Shown: piece after piece, positions 24,325 through 32,771 of the stretch
How the letters are laid out: every line of letters begins with the position of its first letter
How positions within the stretch are numbered: the first letter of the stretch is position 1
Assembly (NCBI RefSeq): GCF_002154695.1
Contig: NZ_MTAV01000073.1
Coordinates: 1 to 35,928, forward strand
Origin: Nostoc sp. T09
Lineage (GTDB): Bacteria > Cyanobacteriota > Cyanobacteriia > Cyanobacteriales > Nostocaceae
Length of the DNA: 35,928 nt
Reading direction: 5' to 3'
The notes under the pieces: generated by a model
What the model saw: only the letters and a program-made list of their open reading frames with translations
The model's database searches: none
Told to the model about the DNA's origin: nothing
Translations under genes and position numbers: made by a program

Positions 24325-26553
24325 ATGGCAACTCAGTTCCATCACAAAAGTATACAATTTAACGCTTGGTTAGCTAACTTATTATTCAGACCTATGCAAT
24401 TGCCTTTCATTCGTCAAGGTTGGCGATCAATTAAGCGCCTTTTACCAGTTATTTTTGCGATATCATTTGCTACAGTGTTGCTGCTGGAAAACCTCAACCC
24501 TGCAACTGCTCAACTATCGCAGTTACCTACTCAAGAAATTCGCGGGGTTTGGCTAACTAATAATGACTTTGATATTTTGAGCGATCGCGCTAAACTCCAA
24601 GATGCCATTGCTCAACTGCGCCGATTGAACTTTAACACCATTTATCCCGTAGTTTGGAATGATGGTTATCCAAAATATCCCAGTGCAGTAGCAAAACAAG
24701 CGGGTATCCCTTTCTTCTTCAAAGGTAGAGAGGGACAAGATATCATTGCAGACATCATTACTCAAGCCCGTCGCCAAGGAGTACTAGCCATACCTTGGTT
24801 TGAGTTTGGTTTCATGGCTCCTCTAACTTCAGAACTAGCATCAAACCATCCGGATTGGCTGACGCAAAAGCAGGATGGAACCCAAACTTCGATTACGGCT
24901 GCGGGTGAGGTGGCTTGGCTGAATCCCTTTCACCCAGAAGTACAGAAGTTTATTACCGATCTCGTCATGGAAATCATCACTCAATATGACGCTGATGGCA
25001 TTCAATTTGACGATCACATGAGTTTACCTGTTGATTTTGGCTACGACAAGTACACAATTAACCTATATACTCAGGAAACTGGCAGCCCTCCCCCACCCAA
25101 TCCTCAAGCCCAAGCATGGAAGCAATGGCGAGCAGATAAAATCACAGCGTTTATGCTTCAGCTAAACCAAACTGTGAAAGCCAGAAAACCCAATGCAATT
25201 TTCTCTGTTTCTCCCAATTACTACGACTTTGCTTACAAATATCAACTCCAAGACTGGCTCAACTGGGTGCGGTTGGGTATTGTAGACGAACTTGTTGTCC
25301 AGCTTTACCGTAATGATTTGGAAAGTTTTTACAGTAAACTGACAAGCCCAGAAATCATAGAAACACAACAATTAATACCAACTGGTATCGGTATTATGGC
25401 AGGGTTGAGAAATCGCCCAGTTTCCATGCAACACATTCAGTCTCAAGTCCGGGCGGCTAAACAACGCGGTTTAGGTGCCACCTTTTTTTACTATGAAAGC
25501 CTTTGGGACTATGCACCAGAATCAGTAGCACAGCGACAAGCTGGCTTTCAAGAACTTTTTGCTAATCCTGCTGTGCGCGATACGGCTCAAATTACAGCCC
25601 GCAAGCCCAGTTTTAATACAATATCAATTCCTTTGTATACAAAAGGTTCCATCGGTCAACGGGTGCGCGGCTATTTTATGGAGGTAGCAATAGCAGGTGG
25701 TCAGCCAAAACGTTTATTAATGGATACAGGTTCTGCTGGGCTGAGAGTTCCTAAAGAATTTTTAGGGAATGCTCCCATTAACAGAACAGGTCAAATTATC
25801 AAAGAAGTATTAAGCGATGGTACTGTCCTAGAAGGAGAGTTAGTTTACACAACTATGCGGATTGGTTTCATCTCCACAGAGGAACCTATTCCCGTGCAAA
25901 TCGTTACCAGTCGCCAATGTATCCCCCAAAAACCTAATTGCTCTGCGAAAAGTGGTACGCCATTCTCCGGTATTATCGGTGTCAACTATTCTGAAAAGGC
26001 ACTTCCCTATAATCCATTAAGAAAACTCCCAGGAAATCTCAGTAACGGATTTATCGTTAGTGGTAATGGCGGTAGCAGCAACAACGGTAGCTTGATTCTC
26101 GGTTTAACAGCAAATAATCGAGAAGCTTTCAAGATGGTTTCTTTAAGTCAACAACCTGCGATTAATGGTATACCCGGTAACAGGTGGGACGCTCGACTCA
26201 ACGGAGTTTGTTTAACTATCTCTGGGAGTTCAATGAAAAACACCTGTAACGGTAAAATGGTCGCTGATACTGGAATAAGTAGTGGTTTTGCGGAATTTAA
26301 GTCTGCTTCCCTAATGGGTAAACTCAAACCAGGAAAGTTACGCCCAGAAAATGCGCTCAAGGTGGGAATTCCTCGCGTTTTTGACTACAGCCTTGTACCC
26401 GGAAACCGTGACGGGTTTAATCTCTGGAATATCAATGTTTCTGCAAAGGCTGATAATCCTGTGGTTGTGAATAGTGGGATTGGATTTTTTGACAAATACG
26501 ATGTACTTTTTGATCCAGTTAATGGGCAACAAGGTTTTCGGAGTCGTAGTTAA
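24325..26553 (+). CDS. Fusion: GHL10-type glycosidase-like domain + pepsin-like aspartic protease domain
   Basis: This 742-residue protein starts with a basic tail and one hydrophobic segment (about 39-62, ending PATAQ) that acts as signal or anchor. Residues 68-420 match glycosidase-like family 10 (PF02638-type): EIRGVWLTNNDF, NTIYPVVWNDG, IPWFEFGFM, DGIQFDDH (likely acidic residues), FSVSPNYYDF and TFFYYESLWD. Residues 435-742 are a separate domain with two aspartic-protease motifs, D467-T-G-S (RLLMDTGSAGLRV) and D648-T-G (MVADTGISSGF), 181 residues apart, plus a GIIGVNY segment. That spacing fits a two-lobed pepsin fold (183 in pepsin). Cysteine pairs near 532/539 and 629/641 suit an extracytoplasmic location. 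The GHL10 assignment is strong; the protease assignment is motif-based inference. An AGG lies just before the ATG. Confidence 0.85.
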   Translation: MATQFHHKSIQFNAWLANLLFRPMQLPFIRQGWRSIKRLLPVIFAISFATVLLLENLNPATAQLSQLPTQEIRGVWLTNNDFDILSDRAKLQDAIAQLRRLNFNTIYPVVWNDGYPKYPSAVAKQAGIPFFFKGREGQDIIADIITQARRQGVLAIPWFEFGFMAPLTSELASNHPDWLTQKQDGTQTSITAAGEVAWLNPFHPEVQKFITDLVMEIITQYDADGIQFDDHMSLPVDFGYDKYTINLYTQETGSPPPPNPQAQAWKQWRADKITAFMLQLNQTVKARKPNAIFSVSPNYYDFAYKYQLQDWLNWVRLGIVDELVVQLYRNDLESFYSKLTSPEIIETQQLIPTGIGIMAGLRNRPVSMQHIQSQVRAAKQRGLGATFFYYESLWDYAPESVAQRQAGFQELFANPAVRDTAQITARKPSFNTISIPLYTKGSIGQRVRGYFMEVAIAGGQPKRLLMDTGSAGLRVPKEFLGNAPINRTGQIIKEVLSDGTVLEGELVYTTMRIGFISTEEPIPVQIVTSRQCIPQKPNCSAKSGTPFSGIIGVNYSEKALPYNPLRKLPGNLSNGFIVSGNGGSSNNGSLILGLTANNREAFKMVSLSQQPAINGIPGNRWDARLNGVCLTISGSSMKNTCNGKMVADTGISSGFAEFKSASLMGKLKPGKLRPENALKVGIPRVFDYSLVPGNRDGFNLWNINVSAKADNPVVVNSGIGFFDKYDVLFDPVNGQQGFRSRS

Positions 26554-26558
26554 GTTTG

Positions 26559-26624
26559 TATAGGATTCATACTTGATTTCTGAAATATACGCAGATTTTT
26601 CAATAATCAAATCGGATTCCTATA
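26559..26624. mobile_element. 66-bp MITE-like inverted-repeat element
   Basis: The 66 bases form one long imperfect hairpin. The left end TATAGGATTCATACTTGATT pairs with a right end whose reverse complement is TATAGGAATCCGATTTGATT, and the two arms match at most positions over about 30 bases. It starts five bases after the stop of the fusion gene. Structure and position are those of a small non-autonomous inverted-repeat element. No target duplication was clear. Confidence 0.5.
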
Positions 26625-26629
26625 GTTTT

Positions 26630-26660
26630 AAAGTACACCTTGTTAAGGGTGTACTTTTTT
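26630..26660 (+). terminator. Rho-independent terminator of the fusion gene
   Basis: AAAGTACACC and GGTGTACTTT form a perfect 10-bp stem (12 with wobble), the loop is 8 nt or less, and six Ts follow. This is the most canonical intrinsic terminator in the window. Confidence 0.85.
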
Positions 26661-26803
26661 ATATTTGTAGGCTATTTTAGTAATTTTTTATCAGCTTGCT
26701 ATCCATAGATATGTATGCAATAATCAAAAGTTGATTTTACTAAATACGGTTAACCTACCGATTTTAAGTAGTTTTTCTAAAAATCTGATATGGAAAGCAA
26801 ATC

Positions 26804-28000
26804 ATGTCTGCTTTCCATACTATCCAAGCATTGATATCACGCAGATTGAAGGCTGAGAAATTCAGTAAAATTATGACATTAGCAACTACTTTTGTTGAAC
26901 AAAATACTATTCGTCGTCGGGGTACTGGCTTAAAAGCATATAATCCTGAAAAAGTTTTCTCTGGGTACACACTTTTTACACCACTTACTGGTAAAGGTGA
27001 AGTCTACTTAATTAATTTGGAAGGTAAAGTCGTACATCAATGGCAACTACCATATCCTCCAGGTTTATATGGCTATCTTCTACCTAATGGCAACCTCTTC
27101 TATAACGGGAAAACAGCAGAGATTCCACCACGTTTCCCTGTCTGGTCTTTGTTTAAAGGTGGGGTAGTTTTAGAAGTAGATCCCCAAGGTAAAGTTGTGT
27201 GGCAATATCATCATCCAGACCATCATCATGATGGTCGCCGTCTGCGTAATGGCAACACAATTTTACTAGCTTTAGAAAAGATACCAAAATCTTTAGTTTC
27301 CCAAATCAAAGGTGGTGTAGCTGAGACAGAAGTAGATGGTGATATCTATGCTGATGTCATTCATGAAGTAACTCCAGAGGGTGAAATAGTTTGGAGTTGG
27401 CACGCTTACGAACATCTCGATCCAGAAAAATATGTAATTACAAAACAAGACCAACGCCATGAATGGACACATGGCAACACAGTTGGAGAACTTGCTGATG
27501 GCAATATTGTTTTGAGTTTCCGTAATATCTCAACAGTGGTAATTGTTGAGCGTCATACCGGAAAAATCATCTGGGAACTAGGAGATGATGTTCTTGCTCA
27601 ACAACATTTTCCTAATGAATTACCTAACGGCAACTTGCTAATTTTTGACAATGGTGCCCATCGGCAGAAGGTAGCTTTGAATTTCTCCCGTGTTATTGAA
27701 GTAAATAGACAAACCAAGGAGATAGTTTGGGAATATACTGATAACCCACCACATAACTTTTTCAGTTCTTATATTTCGGGTGCACAACGCTTACCTAATG
27801 GCAATACCTTAATTACCGAGGGTGCTTTTGGTCGGATTTTTGAAGTGACAGCAACAGGAGAACTTGTTTGGGAATATATTAATCCTTACTTTGCGCCTCA
27901 AAATGCTCCTGGCGAATCGGCATTAGTAGCTAAGGGAGAGCAAAATTCAGTTTTTCGTGCTTTTCGTTATGCTCCTGAAGAAATACCTTGGCTGAGTTAA
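26804..28000 (+). CDS. Arylsulfotransferase (ASST)-family protein
   Basis: The start at 26804 is supported by GGAAAG six bases upstream. The 398-residue protein is built of beta-propeller-like repeats of the form G(K/E)(V/I)VWxW/Y...LPNGN (GKVVHQWQLPYPPG, GKVVWQYHHPDHHH, GEIVWSWHAYEHLD, GKIIWELGDDVL, KEIVWEYTDNPPHN, GELVWEYINPYF), matching the Arylsulfotran_2 family. Conserved His residues sit at HHHDGRRLRNGNT, HEWTHGNTV and NGAHR. Family members transfer sulfate between phenolic compounds, or are of unknown function. No clear signal peptide is present, unlike the periplasmic E. coli-type enzymes, so location and substrate are open. A second Met at residue 24 is possible but has no better SD. 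Confidence 0.85.
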   Translation: MSAFHTIQALISRRLKAEKFSKIMTLATTFVEQNTIRRRGTGLKAYNPEKVFSGYTLFTPLTGKGEVYLINLEGKVVHQWQLPYPPGLYGYLLPNGNLFYNGKTAEIPPRFPVWSLFKGGVVLEVDPQGKVVWQYHHPDHHHDGRRLRNGNTILLALEKIPKSLVSQIKGGVAETEVDGDIYADVIHEVTPEGEIVWSWHAYEHLDPEKYVITKQDQRHEWTHGNTVGELADGNIVLSFRNISTVVIVERHTGKIIWELGDDVLAQQHFPNELPNGNLLIFDNGAHRQKVALNFSRVIEVNRQTKEIVWEYTDNPPHNFFSSYISGAQRLPNGNTLITEGAFGRIFEVTATGELVWEYINPYFAPQNAPGESALVAKGEQNSVFRAFRYAPEEIPWLS

Positions 28001-28088
28001 TTCTTAATAAGAGTCAAGGTTTAAGGATGAGAAGTGATAAATGCCTAATGCCCCGTTTCCTTATTTTGTTGAATTACAGAGGTAAAAT

Positions 28089-29159
28089 ATGGCAGAAATT
28101 ACAATTTACAGTGCAGTTGTTTGCCCCTATGCTCATAGGTCGCGTTTAGTACTTTTAGAAAAAGGTGTTGACTTTGACCTAATTGAGATTGATTTGCAGA
28201 ATAAGCCAGCAAATTTTACAGATATTTCACCTTATAGCAAAGTGCCAGTTATTAAACATGGCAATGAGCGAGTTTGGGAATCGGCAATTATTAATGAATA
28301 TTTGGATGAGGTTTTTCCTGAGCCTTCCTTATTACCAAAGGATGCTATTAGTAGGGCACAGGCAAGAATTTGGATCGATTTTGCAAATACTCGATTTGTT
28401 CCGGCTTTCTCTAGTTTGCTGCGTTCTCAAGACTCCCAAACGCAAAAACAAGCTACACAAGAACTAGAGCTTCATTTGCGATTTATTGAAAACGAAGGCT
28501 TGGGAAAATTATCGAGTAATGGTCCCTATTGGTTTGGCGAAGCTATCAGTTTAGTTGACTTGACATTCTATCCTTGGTTTGAACGTTGGTCAGCAATTGA
28601 GCATTATCGAGGTTTTAAATTACCAAAAGAATTCACTAGAATACAAAGATGGTGGGATGCGGTAAGTCAACGAGAAGCTGTGAAGGCGATCGCAAACTCA
28701 AAAGAATTTTATATAGAGCGCTATGCTAGATTTGCCGCACTCCCGACGAAAAAAGTTAGCGAGGAACTAAGTTCGGCCGGACAAGTCACTCCCGAACAAT
28801 TACAACAAGCAGCAAAGCAAGGATTTAAGTCAGTTCTAAATCTGCGTTCTCCTAACGAACAAGGTTTTTTACATGAAGAACAGCAGCACGCACAAGCCGC
28901 AGGCTTAAATTATGCTAACATCGCGATCAATCCCTCGGAAGCAAATCAAGAATTGGTAGAAAAAGCCATCTGGGAAATAGACAATTTACCTAAACCAGTA
29001 TTAGTTCATTGTGCTGCGGGTGCAAGAGCAACCGCTATAAGTTTAATTGCTATTGCTAGCCAACAAAAACTTACACCAGAAGAAATCAAACTTAAAGCAC
29101 AGGAACTTGGTTTAAATTTAGATCAACCCCATTTACAACAATTCTTGCAGCAAGAGTAA
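28089..29159 (+). CDS. Glutathione transferase fused to DUF442-type phosphatase domain
   Basis: GAGG lies seven bases before the ATG. Residues 1-78 are a thioredoxin-fold GST N-domain with a CPYA active site (C12) and the KVPVIKHG cis-Pro and ESAIINEYL glutathione-binding motifs. Residues 88-205 are the all-helical C-domain (WFGEAISLVDLTFYPWFERW). After a short linker, residues 225-356 resemble the DUF442/beta-lactamase-hydrolase-like phosphatase domain, with AGQVTPEQLQQAAKQGFKSV and the phosphate loop H307-C308-AAGAR. C308 is the predicted cysteine nucleophile. DUF442-type domains are often linked to sulfide and persulfide enzymes, so a role in glutathione persulfide or sulfur stress is a reasonable inference. 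It is the last gene of the plus-strand run. Confidence 0.88.
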   Translation: MAEITIYSAVVCPYAHRSRLVLLEKGVDFDLIEIDLQNKPANFTDISPYSKVPVIKHGNERVWESAIINEYLDEVFPEPSLLPKDAISRAQARIWIDFANTRFVPAFSSLLRSQDSQTQKQATQELELHLRFIENEGLGKLSSNGPYWFGEAISLVDLTFYPWFERWSAIEHYRGFKLPKEFTRIQRWWDAVSQREAVKAIANSKEFYIERYARFAALPTKKVSEELSSAGQVTPEQLQQAAKQGFKSVLNLRSPNEQGFLHEEQQHAQAAGLNYANIAINPSEANQELVEKAIWEIDNLPKPVLVHCAAGARATAISLIAIASQQKLTPEEIKLKAQELGLNLDQPHLQQFLQQE

Positions 29160-29162
29160 TCT

Positions 29163-29187
29163 AAGTGAGGATTTTAGTCCTCATTTT
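29163..29187 (+). terminator. Terminator of the GST-phosphatase gene
   Basis: AAGTGAGGA and TCCTCATTT pair over nine positions (one G-U) with a 6-nt loop, and Ts follow the core stem; it begins three bases after the stop codon. Confidence 0.55.
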
Positions 29188-29203
29188 GAAGACAAAAAAT
29201 AAG

Positions 29204-29273
29204 ATTCCCAACTTATTGAAGAAGCCGGGAATTTATCTCTTGTAATTAGACTGTAGGGTGGGCATTGCCCACC
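29204..29273. repeat. Two palindromic interspersed repeats
   Basis: ATTCCC/GGGAAT around CTT...GAAG (29204-29232) has the form of the common cyanobacterial 'gattcccggcttc' hairpin. GGTGGGCATTGCCCACC (29257-29273) is an almost perfect palindrome that recurs in part at 23457-23470. The remaining bases to 29411 show nothing else. Confidence 0.55.
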
Positions 29274-29411
29274 TGACAACGTTATTAATTGATAAAACGA
29301 TACTGATTATTAATAACCAGCATTTTTATCTACGACATTCCGTAAAGGTTGTCCGTTGTAATAGCGTCTGAAATTGATAAAAAGTGCGGTGACATGAGGA
29401 AGACAAATCTA

Positions 29412-30914
29412 TTAGTCATTGTGGGCGTGTTCAAACTCATAAACGTAAAATAATCGGCTCAATTTCTGCAACAAGTATCCTACCACTGCAAATAGCGTTG
29501 CGCCTGCAAGCGTCCACCAGAATCCGATAGGGGGAAAAACCGTTAAAAGCGGTATCGGTATGTGATTTACAGATGCTAGGGCAGCCTTTACCGCTATAGC
29601 CCTTGCATCAATAATTACACCTACAAACAAACAAATTACAGCCAACCCATAAGCTAATACATAAAGGCGTTTAATATTGTTAAGAGCATCTTGACAAACA
29701 GAGCAATGTTGAGTGTGAGTTGTCCAGACATCAAAAAGCTTTTGCTTATCTAGTTCTGCGGGGGAAAGATTAGAACTATGCCCACAAGCCCAAGGGATAC
29801 TACCGCCAGCTTTTTTTTCTAACCACTGGCGAAATGTAATAACCATTTTGTCTTGAGGATTGGGTGTATAGACTGCATCCAGCCATCGGCTATTTTGCCG
29901 TTTTGCTAGAATCTTCTGTTGGTAATGGAGAAATACCAAATCTTGATGTAAAAATAAGGATGATAAAACATGACCTAGCCAAGTTGGCAATGGTAGACCA
30001 AATATTCCTAATCCTTTGGGTGTTTTTCCGGACTCATTCTTAACCAATACTTGGCAGCCAATATGACGACACCATCCTGGACGAGTTGGGGTAGCATATA
30101 ATGCCAGAATGAGTTTGCCACCATCAACAGACGTTGAGACAATTCTCATATGGCAGGGTGGTTGAAAATCGTGTATCGCTTGCTTAATTGTGGGTGCTGT
30201 CGGTGTGATTTCAAAGGCAAACCCTTCTTGAGTAGACATCTGCTTGATGGAAAGCATGTCATAGTAATTAGCATCTTTATAGCGATCGCCTACAATACCG
30301 TGGTGGGAGACAGGCACATGGGCAGGGTCAGCAACATTCTCCATAAAAAAGTCCCATCCGTAAGCTAAATCACGGATATTCCAAAACAAATGTCTTACTT
30401 GAAGTGACTTATCCTCAAGTTCTGGAATAATTCTTGGTGTTCTCAATTGACTTTCAAGCTGTGCTTCTTGTCCTGACTCAGCCCAAACCCACAGTAGACC
30501 TTGAAGTTCTTGTGTTGGATAGCTAACAGCACATGACCTAGAGTTTGAGCAGTGCACAGAGGCTGTTTGCTTATCTTTTGACTGGGGAATACTCACACAG
30601 TTACCCTGCGAATCAAAACGCCAAGCGTGGTATGCACATAAAAGTGTGCCATCAGACTCAACACGCCCTTCAGAAAGAGGAGCTAGTCGATGCGGACAAC
30701 AATCTTCAAAACAAGACCATTTGTTAAAATTGTCTCGCCACAGAACAAGATCCTTTCCTAGTAACTGTATTGCGTGTGGGCGAGATGGATCTAAGAAATT
30801 TACAACTGCTACCGGATACCACTGCTTTGTCCATTGGAATATTTCTTCATCTTGTTGATGAAACTGTCCAATAGCGTTATTCATATCACCTTGCAAATTG
30901 CTTTTAGTAGTCAT
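29412..30914 (-). CDS. Pheophorbide a oxygenase-like Rieske non-heme oxygenase
   Basis: This 500-residue protein has a Rieske [2Fe-2S] centre C73-P-H75 ... C93-A-Y-H96 (CCPHRLAPLSEG, LLCAYHAWRF). The mononuclear iron motif is N193-x2-D196-x2-H199-x4-H204 (ENVADPAHVPVSHHG). A CxxC (C404-S-V-C407) lies before two C-terminal membrane helices (about 417-440 and 458-485). This layout matches the PaO/Tic55/PTC52/chlorophyllide-a-oxygenase group, in which the CxxC is linked to thioredoxin control. Plant PaO opens the ring of pheophorbide a; cyanobacterial members are poorly understood, so the substrate is inferred only as a possible tetrapyrrole. ATG at 30914 is used; a second ATG at 30884 with AAGGTG upstream is a plausible alternative. 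Confidence 0.9.
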   Translation of the reverse strand: MTTKSNLQGDMNNAIGQFHQQDEEIFQWTKQWYPVAVVNFLDPSRPHAIQLLGKDLVLWRDNFNKWSCFEDCCPHRLAPLSEGRVESDGTLLCAYHAWRFDSQGNCVSIPQSKDKQTASVHCSNSRSCAVSYPTQELQGLLWVWAESGQEAQLESQLRTPRIIPELEDKSLQVRHLFWNIRDLAYGWDFFMENVADPAHVPVSHHGIVGDRYKDANYYDMLSIKQMSTQEGFAFEITPTAPTIKQAIHDFQPPCHMRIVSTSVDGGKLILALYATPTRPGWCRHIGCQVLVKNESGKTPKGLGIFGLPLPTWLGHVLSSLFLHQDLVFLHYQQKILAKRQNSRWLDAVYTPNPQDKMVITFRQWLEKKAGGSIPWACGHSSNLSPAELDKQKLFDVWTTHTQHCSVCQDALNNIKRLYVLAYGLAVICLFVGVIIDARAIAVKAALASVNHIPIPLLTVFPPIGFWWTLAGATLFAVVGYLLQKLSRLFYVYEFEHAHND

Positions 30915-31035
30915 GAGTGTTTCTTCGACCTTGTTTTACTAATAAGTTTGCCTGAAATGGGGAGAGATTACATCAAGTTTTACGTCTTTCTTGCCAATCG
31001 ACATAGAAAAAGAGAATTGCCAGCAAAATATAGCC

Positions 31036-31137
31036 CAATACGGTTCAGTTAAGAAAATTCCTCTGTGGAGGCAAGGGAACAGGGAACAGGGAACAGGGAA
31101 CAGAGGCAGACAAAACAGGCTTATCTGAACTGTATTG
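31036..31137. mobile_element. 102-bp non-autonomous element (MITE) with 10-bp target duplication
   Basis: The ends are inverted repeats: CAATACGGTTCAGTTAAG on the left, and on the right the reverse complement CAATACAGTTCAGATAAG, matching at 16 of 18 positions. The element is flanked on both sides by AAATATAGCC (31026-31035 and 31138-31147), a perfect direct duplication of the target. It has no coding capacity and contains a heptamer tandem repeat. It lies in the 355-base gap between the Rieske gene and the HlyD gene; the rest of that gap has two HIP1 sites close together (31218-31262) and a short protein-like relic at about 31150-31255. Confidence 0.75.
31074..31101. repeat. Heptamer tandem repeat (AGGGAAC)x4
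   Basis: Four perfect copies of AGGGAAC sit inside the small element. Heptameric short tandem repeats are characteristic of heterocystous cyanobacterial genomes. Confidence 0.9.
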
Positions 31138-31269
31138 AAATATAGCCAATAGCCCAAGACGCACCAGTTCCAGTGGCAACTCACGCCGCATTTACCAATG
31201 GACAGCCGGAAGAATCGTTTATTTTATTTGGCAATGGCGATCGCGTAGCGTAGGGCGATCGCCTGATGG

Positions 31270-32751
31270 TCACAAGTTTGTAATTAACCTAGCTCTCCTA
31301 AGCATGTATTTCAAGACTGTCTCTCGTCGCGAAATAATATCAGCTCTGCCTTGCATTCCCGGCTGAATAGTACACTGATGGTTGCTTCTACCTAAGGACA
31401 AGGTATCGGGCAATATTGTCACCTCGTAGAAAGAAGAATTGGTAACGTTGGGCAAAGCCTCACCCTTTTGAGATTTAATGGTATCTTCAGAAATGTGACT
31501 AACCACACCTTTAAGAGTACCGTAGTCGGGATAGGGACAGGCAGAAACCTGCATCTGTACCTGTTGACCTTTTTCTAACTGGCTTACATCTTCAGGTGAA
31601 ACAGCAGCTTTGATGACTAAGGGAGCATTGCTAGGGACAATTTGAGCAATTTCCTCGCCTATACGCACCGATTGGCCTGGGTTTCGTAAATTTAGCCCAG
31701 AAATTATCCCATCTTCGGTAACTGTAATCTTGGTTTGGCTGAGGTCGTTTTCCACTTGTTGTAGTTCTTTAGTATCCTGTTGCAGCTGATTCCGCATTTG
31801 AATTCGCTGCTGAAACAGTGCTTCCCATTCTCGGTTGAGGGTGGCGAGAGTGGCTTGACCGCCAGCACTTTCTTGGGCAATACTCTGTTTAGCGATCGCA
31901 ACTTCTGCATTACTAGGGTTAAGAGCAGCTTGAGTGCGTTGCAGTTTGGCTCGCATTGCGGCTACGGCTTGTTGTTGCTGGGCAATAATTTGTTGTTGCG
32001 CCTCAATACTGGCTCGTCGCATCTCAACTGCTTGTTGTTGTTGCACTACCTCTAACTGCACTTCTTCTAATTGATTGAGAGATAACGCTCCTGCTTGCAC
32101 TACCTTTTGATAGCGATCGCGTTTAGTTTGGGCTGCTTTCAACGCCGCTTCTGTCGATTGCAGATTAGCACGAGATGAGCGTAGCTCGATTTGTGCTTGA
32201 TACCATTCTTTTTCTGCTTTGCTTAAGTTCGCCTGGGCTTCTTCAACATCCGCCTTAGCAGTAATTTGTTGATCTCGATAATTGCGTTGGGCGCGATTGA
32301 GTGCGGCTTGAGCCGAATTCACCGCACGATTTTTGCGTTCTGTTTCTGCTTTAATTTGACGATTTAGTGCCTTAATTTGAGCATCGATTTGCAGTAGTTG
32401 CAATTGCGTCTGCTGGATATTGCTTTGCAATTGGCTTTTTTTCGTTTGCAGGCGAGAGTCATCAATAGTGGCTAGTACATCTCCCTTTTTCACCGCCTGA
32501 TTTTCATTTACAAAAACGTTTGTAATTTGACCTTCTGTCGCTGCTTGCACTAGCCGTAATTCTCCCGTAGGCCGGACAGTTGCCTGTCCTTTAACGGTTA
32601 CCTTATATTCAATCGCAGAAGCAAGTGCGATCGCTCCCCCAACACCACCAACAAGTACCAAACTGCCTAGTGTTACCCAAGGACTAATCGGCGGGAGAAA
32701 ATCATTGCTTTGAACTTGGGGTAGAGAGTTTGGGTTTAAGTAGCTAACCAT
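31270..32751 (-). CDS. HlyD-family periplasmic adaptor of a peptide exporter
   Basis: This 493-residue protein has one membrane helix near residues 27-46 (PWVTLGSLVLVGGVGGAIAL). A lipoyl-like half follows (GQATVRPTGELRLVQAATEG...VKKGDVLATIDDS), then a long coiled coil at about 85-330 rich in Gln, Ala and Leu. The second lipoyl half (KITVTEDGIISGLNLRNPGQ) and a beta-barrel end (GMQGRADIISRRETVLKYML) complete the layout. This is the membrane-fusion protein of a type I secretion complex, linking the inner-membrane ABC exporter to an outer-membrane TolC-like channel. It begins 20 bases after the ABC exporter gene on the same strand, so the two are co-transcribed. The TolC partner is not in the window. 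Confidence 0.93.
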   Translation of the reverse strand: MVSYLNPNSLPQVQSNDFLPPISPWVTLGSLVLVGGVGGAIALASAIEYKVTVKGQATVRPTGELRLVQAATEGQITNVFVNENQAVKKGDVLATIDDSRLQTKKSQLQSNIQQTQLQLLQIDAQIKALNRQIKAETERKNRAVNSAQAALNRAQRNYRDQQITAKADVEEAQANLSKAEKEWYQAQIELRSSRANLQSTEAALKAAQTKRDRYQKVVQAGALSLNQLEEVQLEVVQQQQAVEMRRASIEAQQQIIAQQQQAVAAMRAKLQRTQAALNPSNAEVAIAKQSIAQESAGGQATLATLNREWEALFQQRIQMRNQLQQDTKELQQVENDLSQTKITVTEDGIISGLNLRNPGQSVRIGEEIAQIVPSNAPLVIKAAVSPEDVSQLEKGQQVQMQVSACPYPDYGTLKGVVSHISEDTIKSQKGEALPNVTNSSFYEVTILPDTLSLGRSNHQCTIQPGMQGRADIISRRETVLKYMLRRARLITNL

Positions 32752-32771
32752 GACAGTTTTTTTAGTAGAGA

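Noticed and set aside
26338-26610. 90-residue minus-strand frame
   Set aside because: It runs antisense through the fusion gene end and the 66-bp inverted-repeat element.
30834-31052. 72-residue plus-strand frame at the Rieske gene start
   Set aside because: It covers the Rieske gene's start and ends inside the small element; no SD, so it is chance.
31150-31255. Protein-like plus-strand fragment (DAPVPVATHAAFTNGQPEES)
   Set aside because: A stop lies just upstream even after removing the small element in silico, and no family was recognised.
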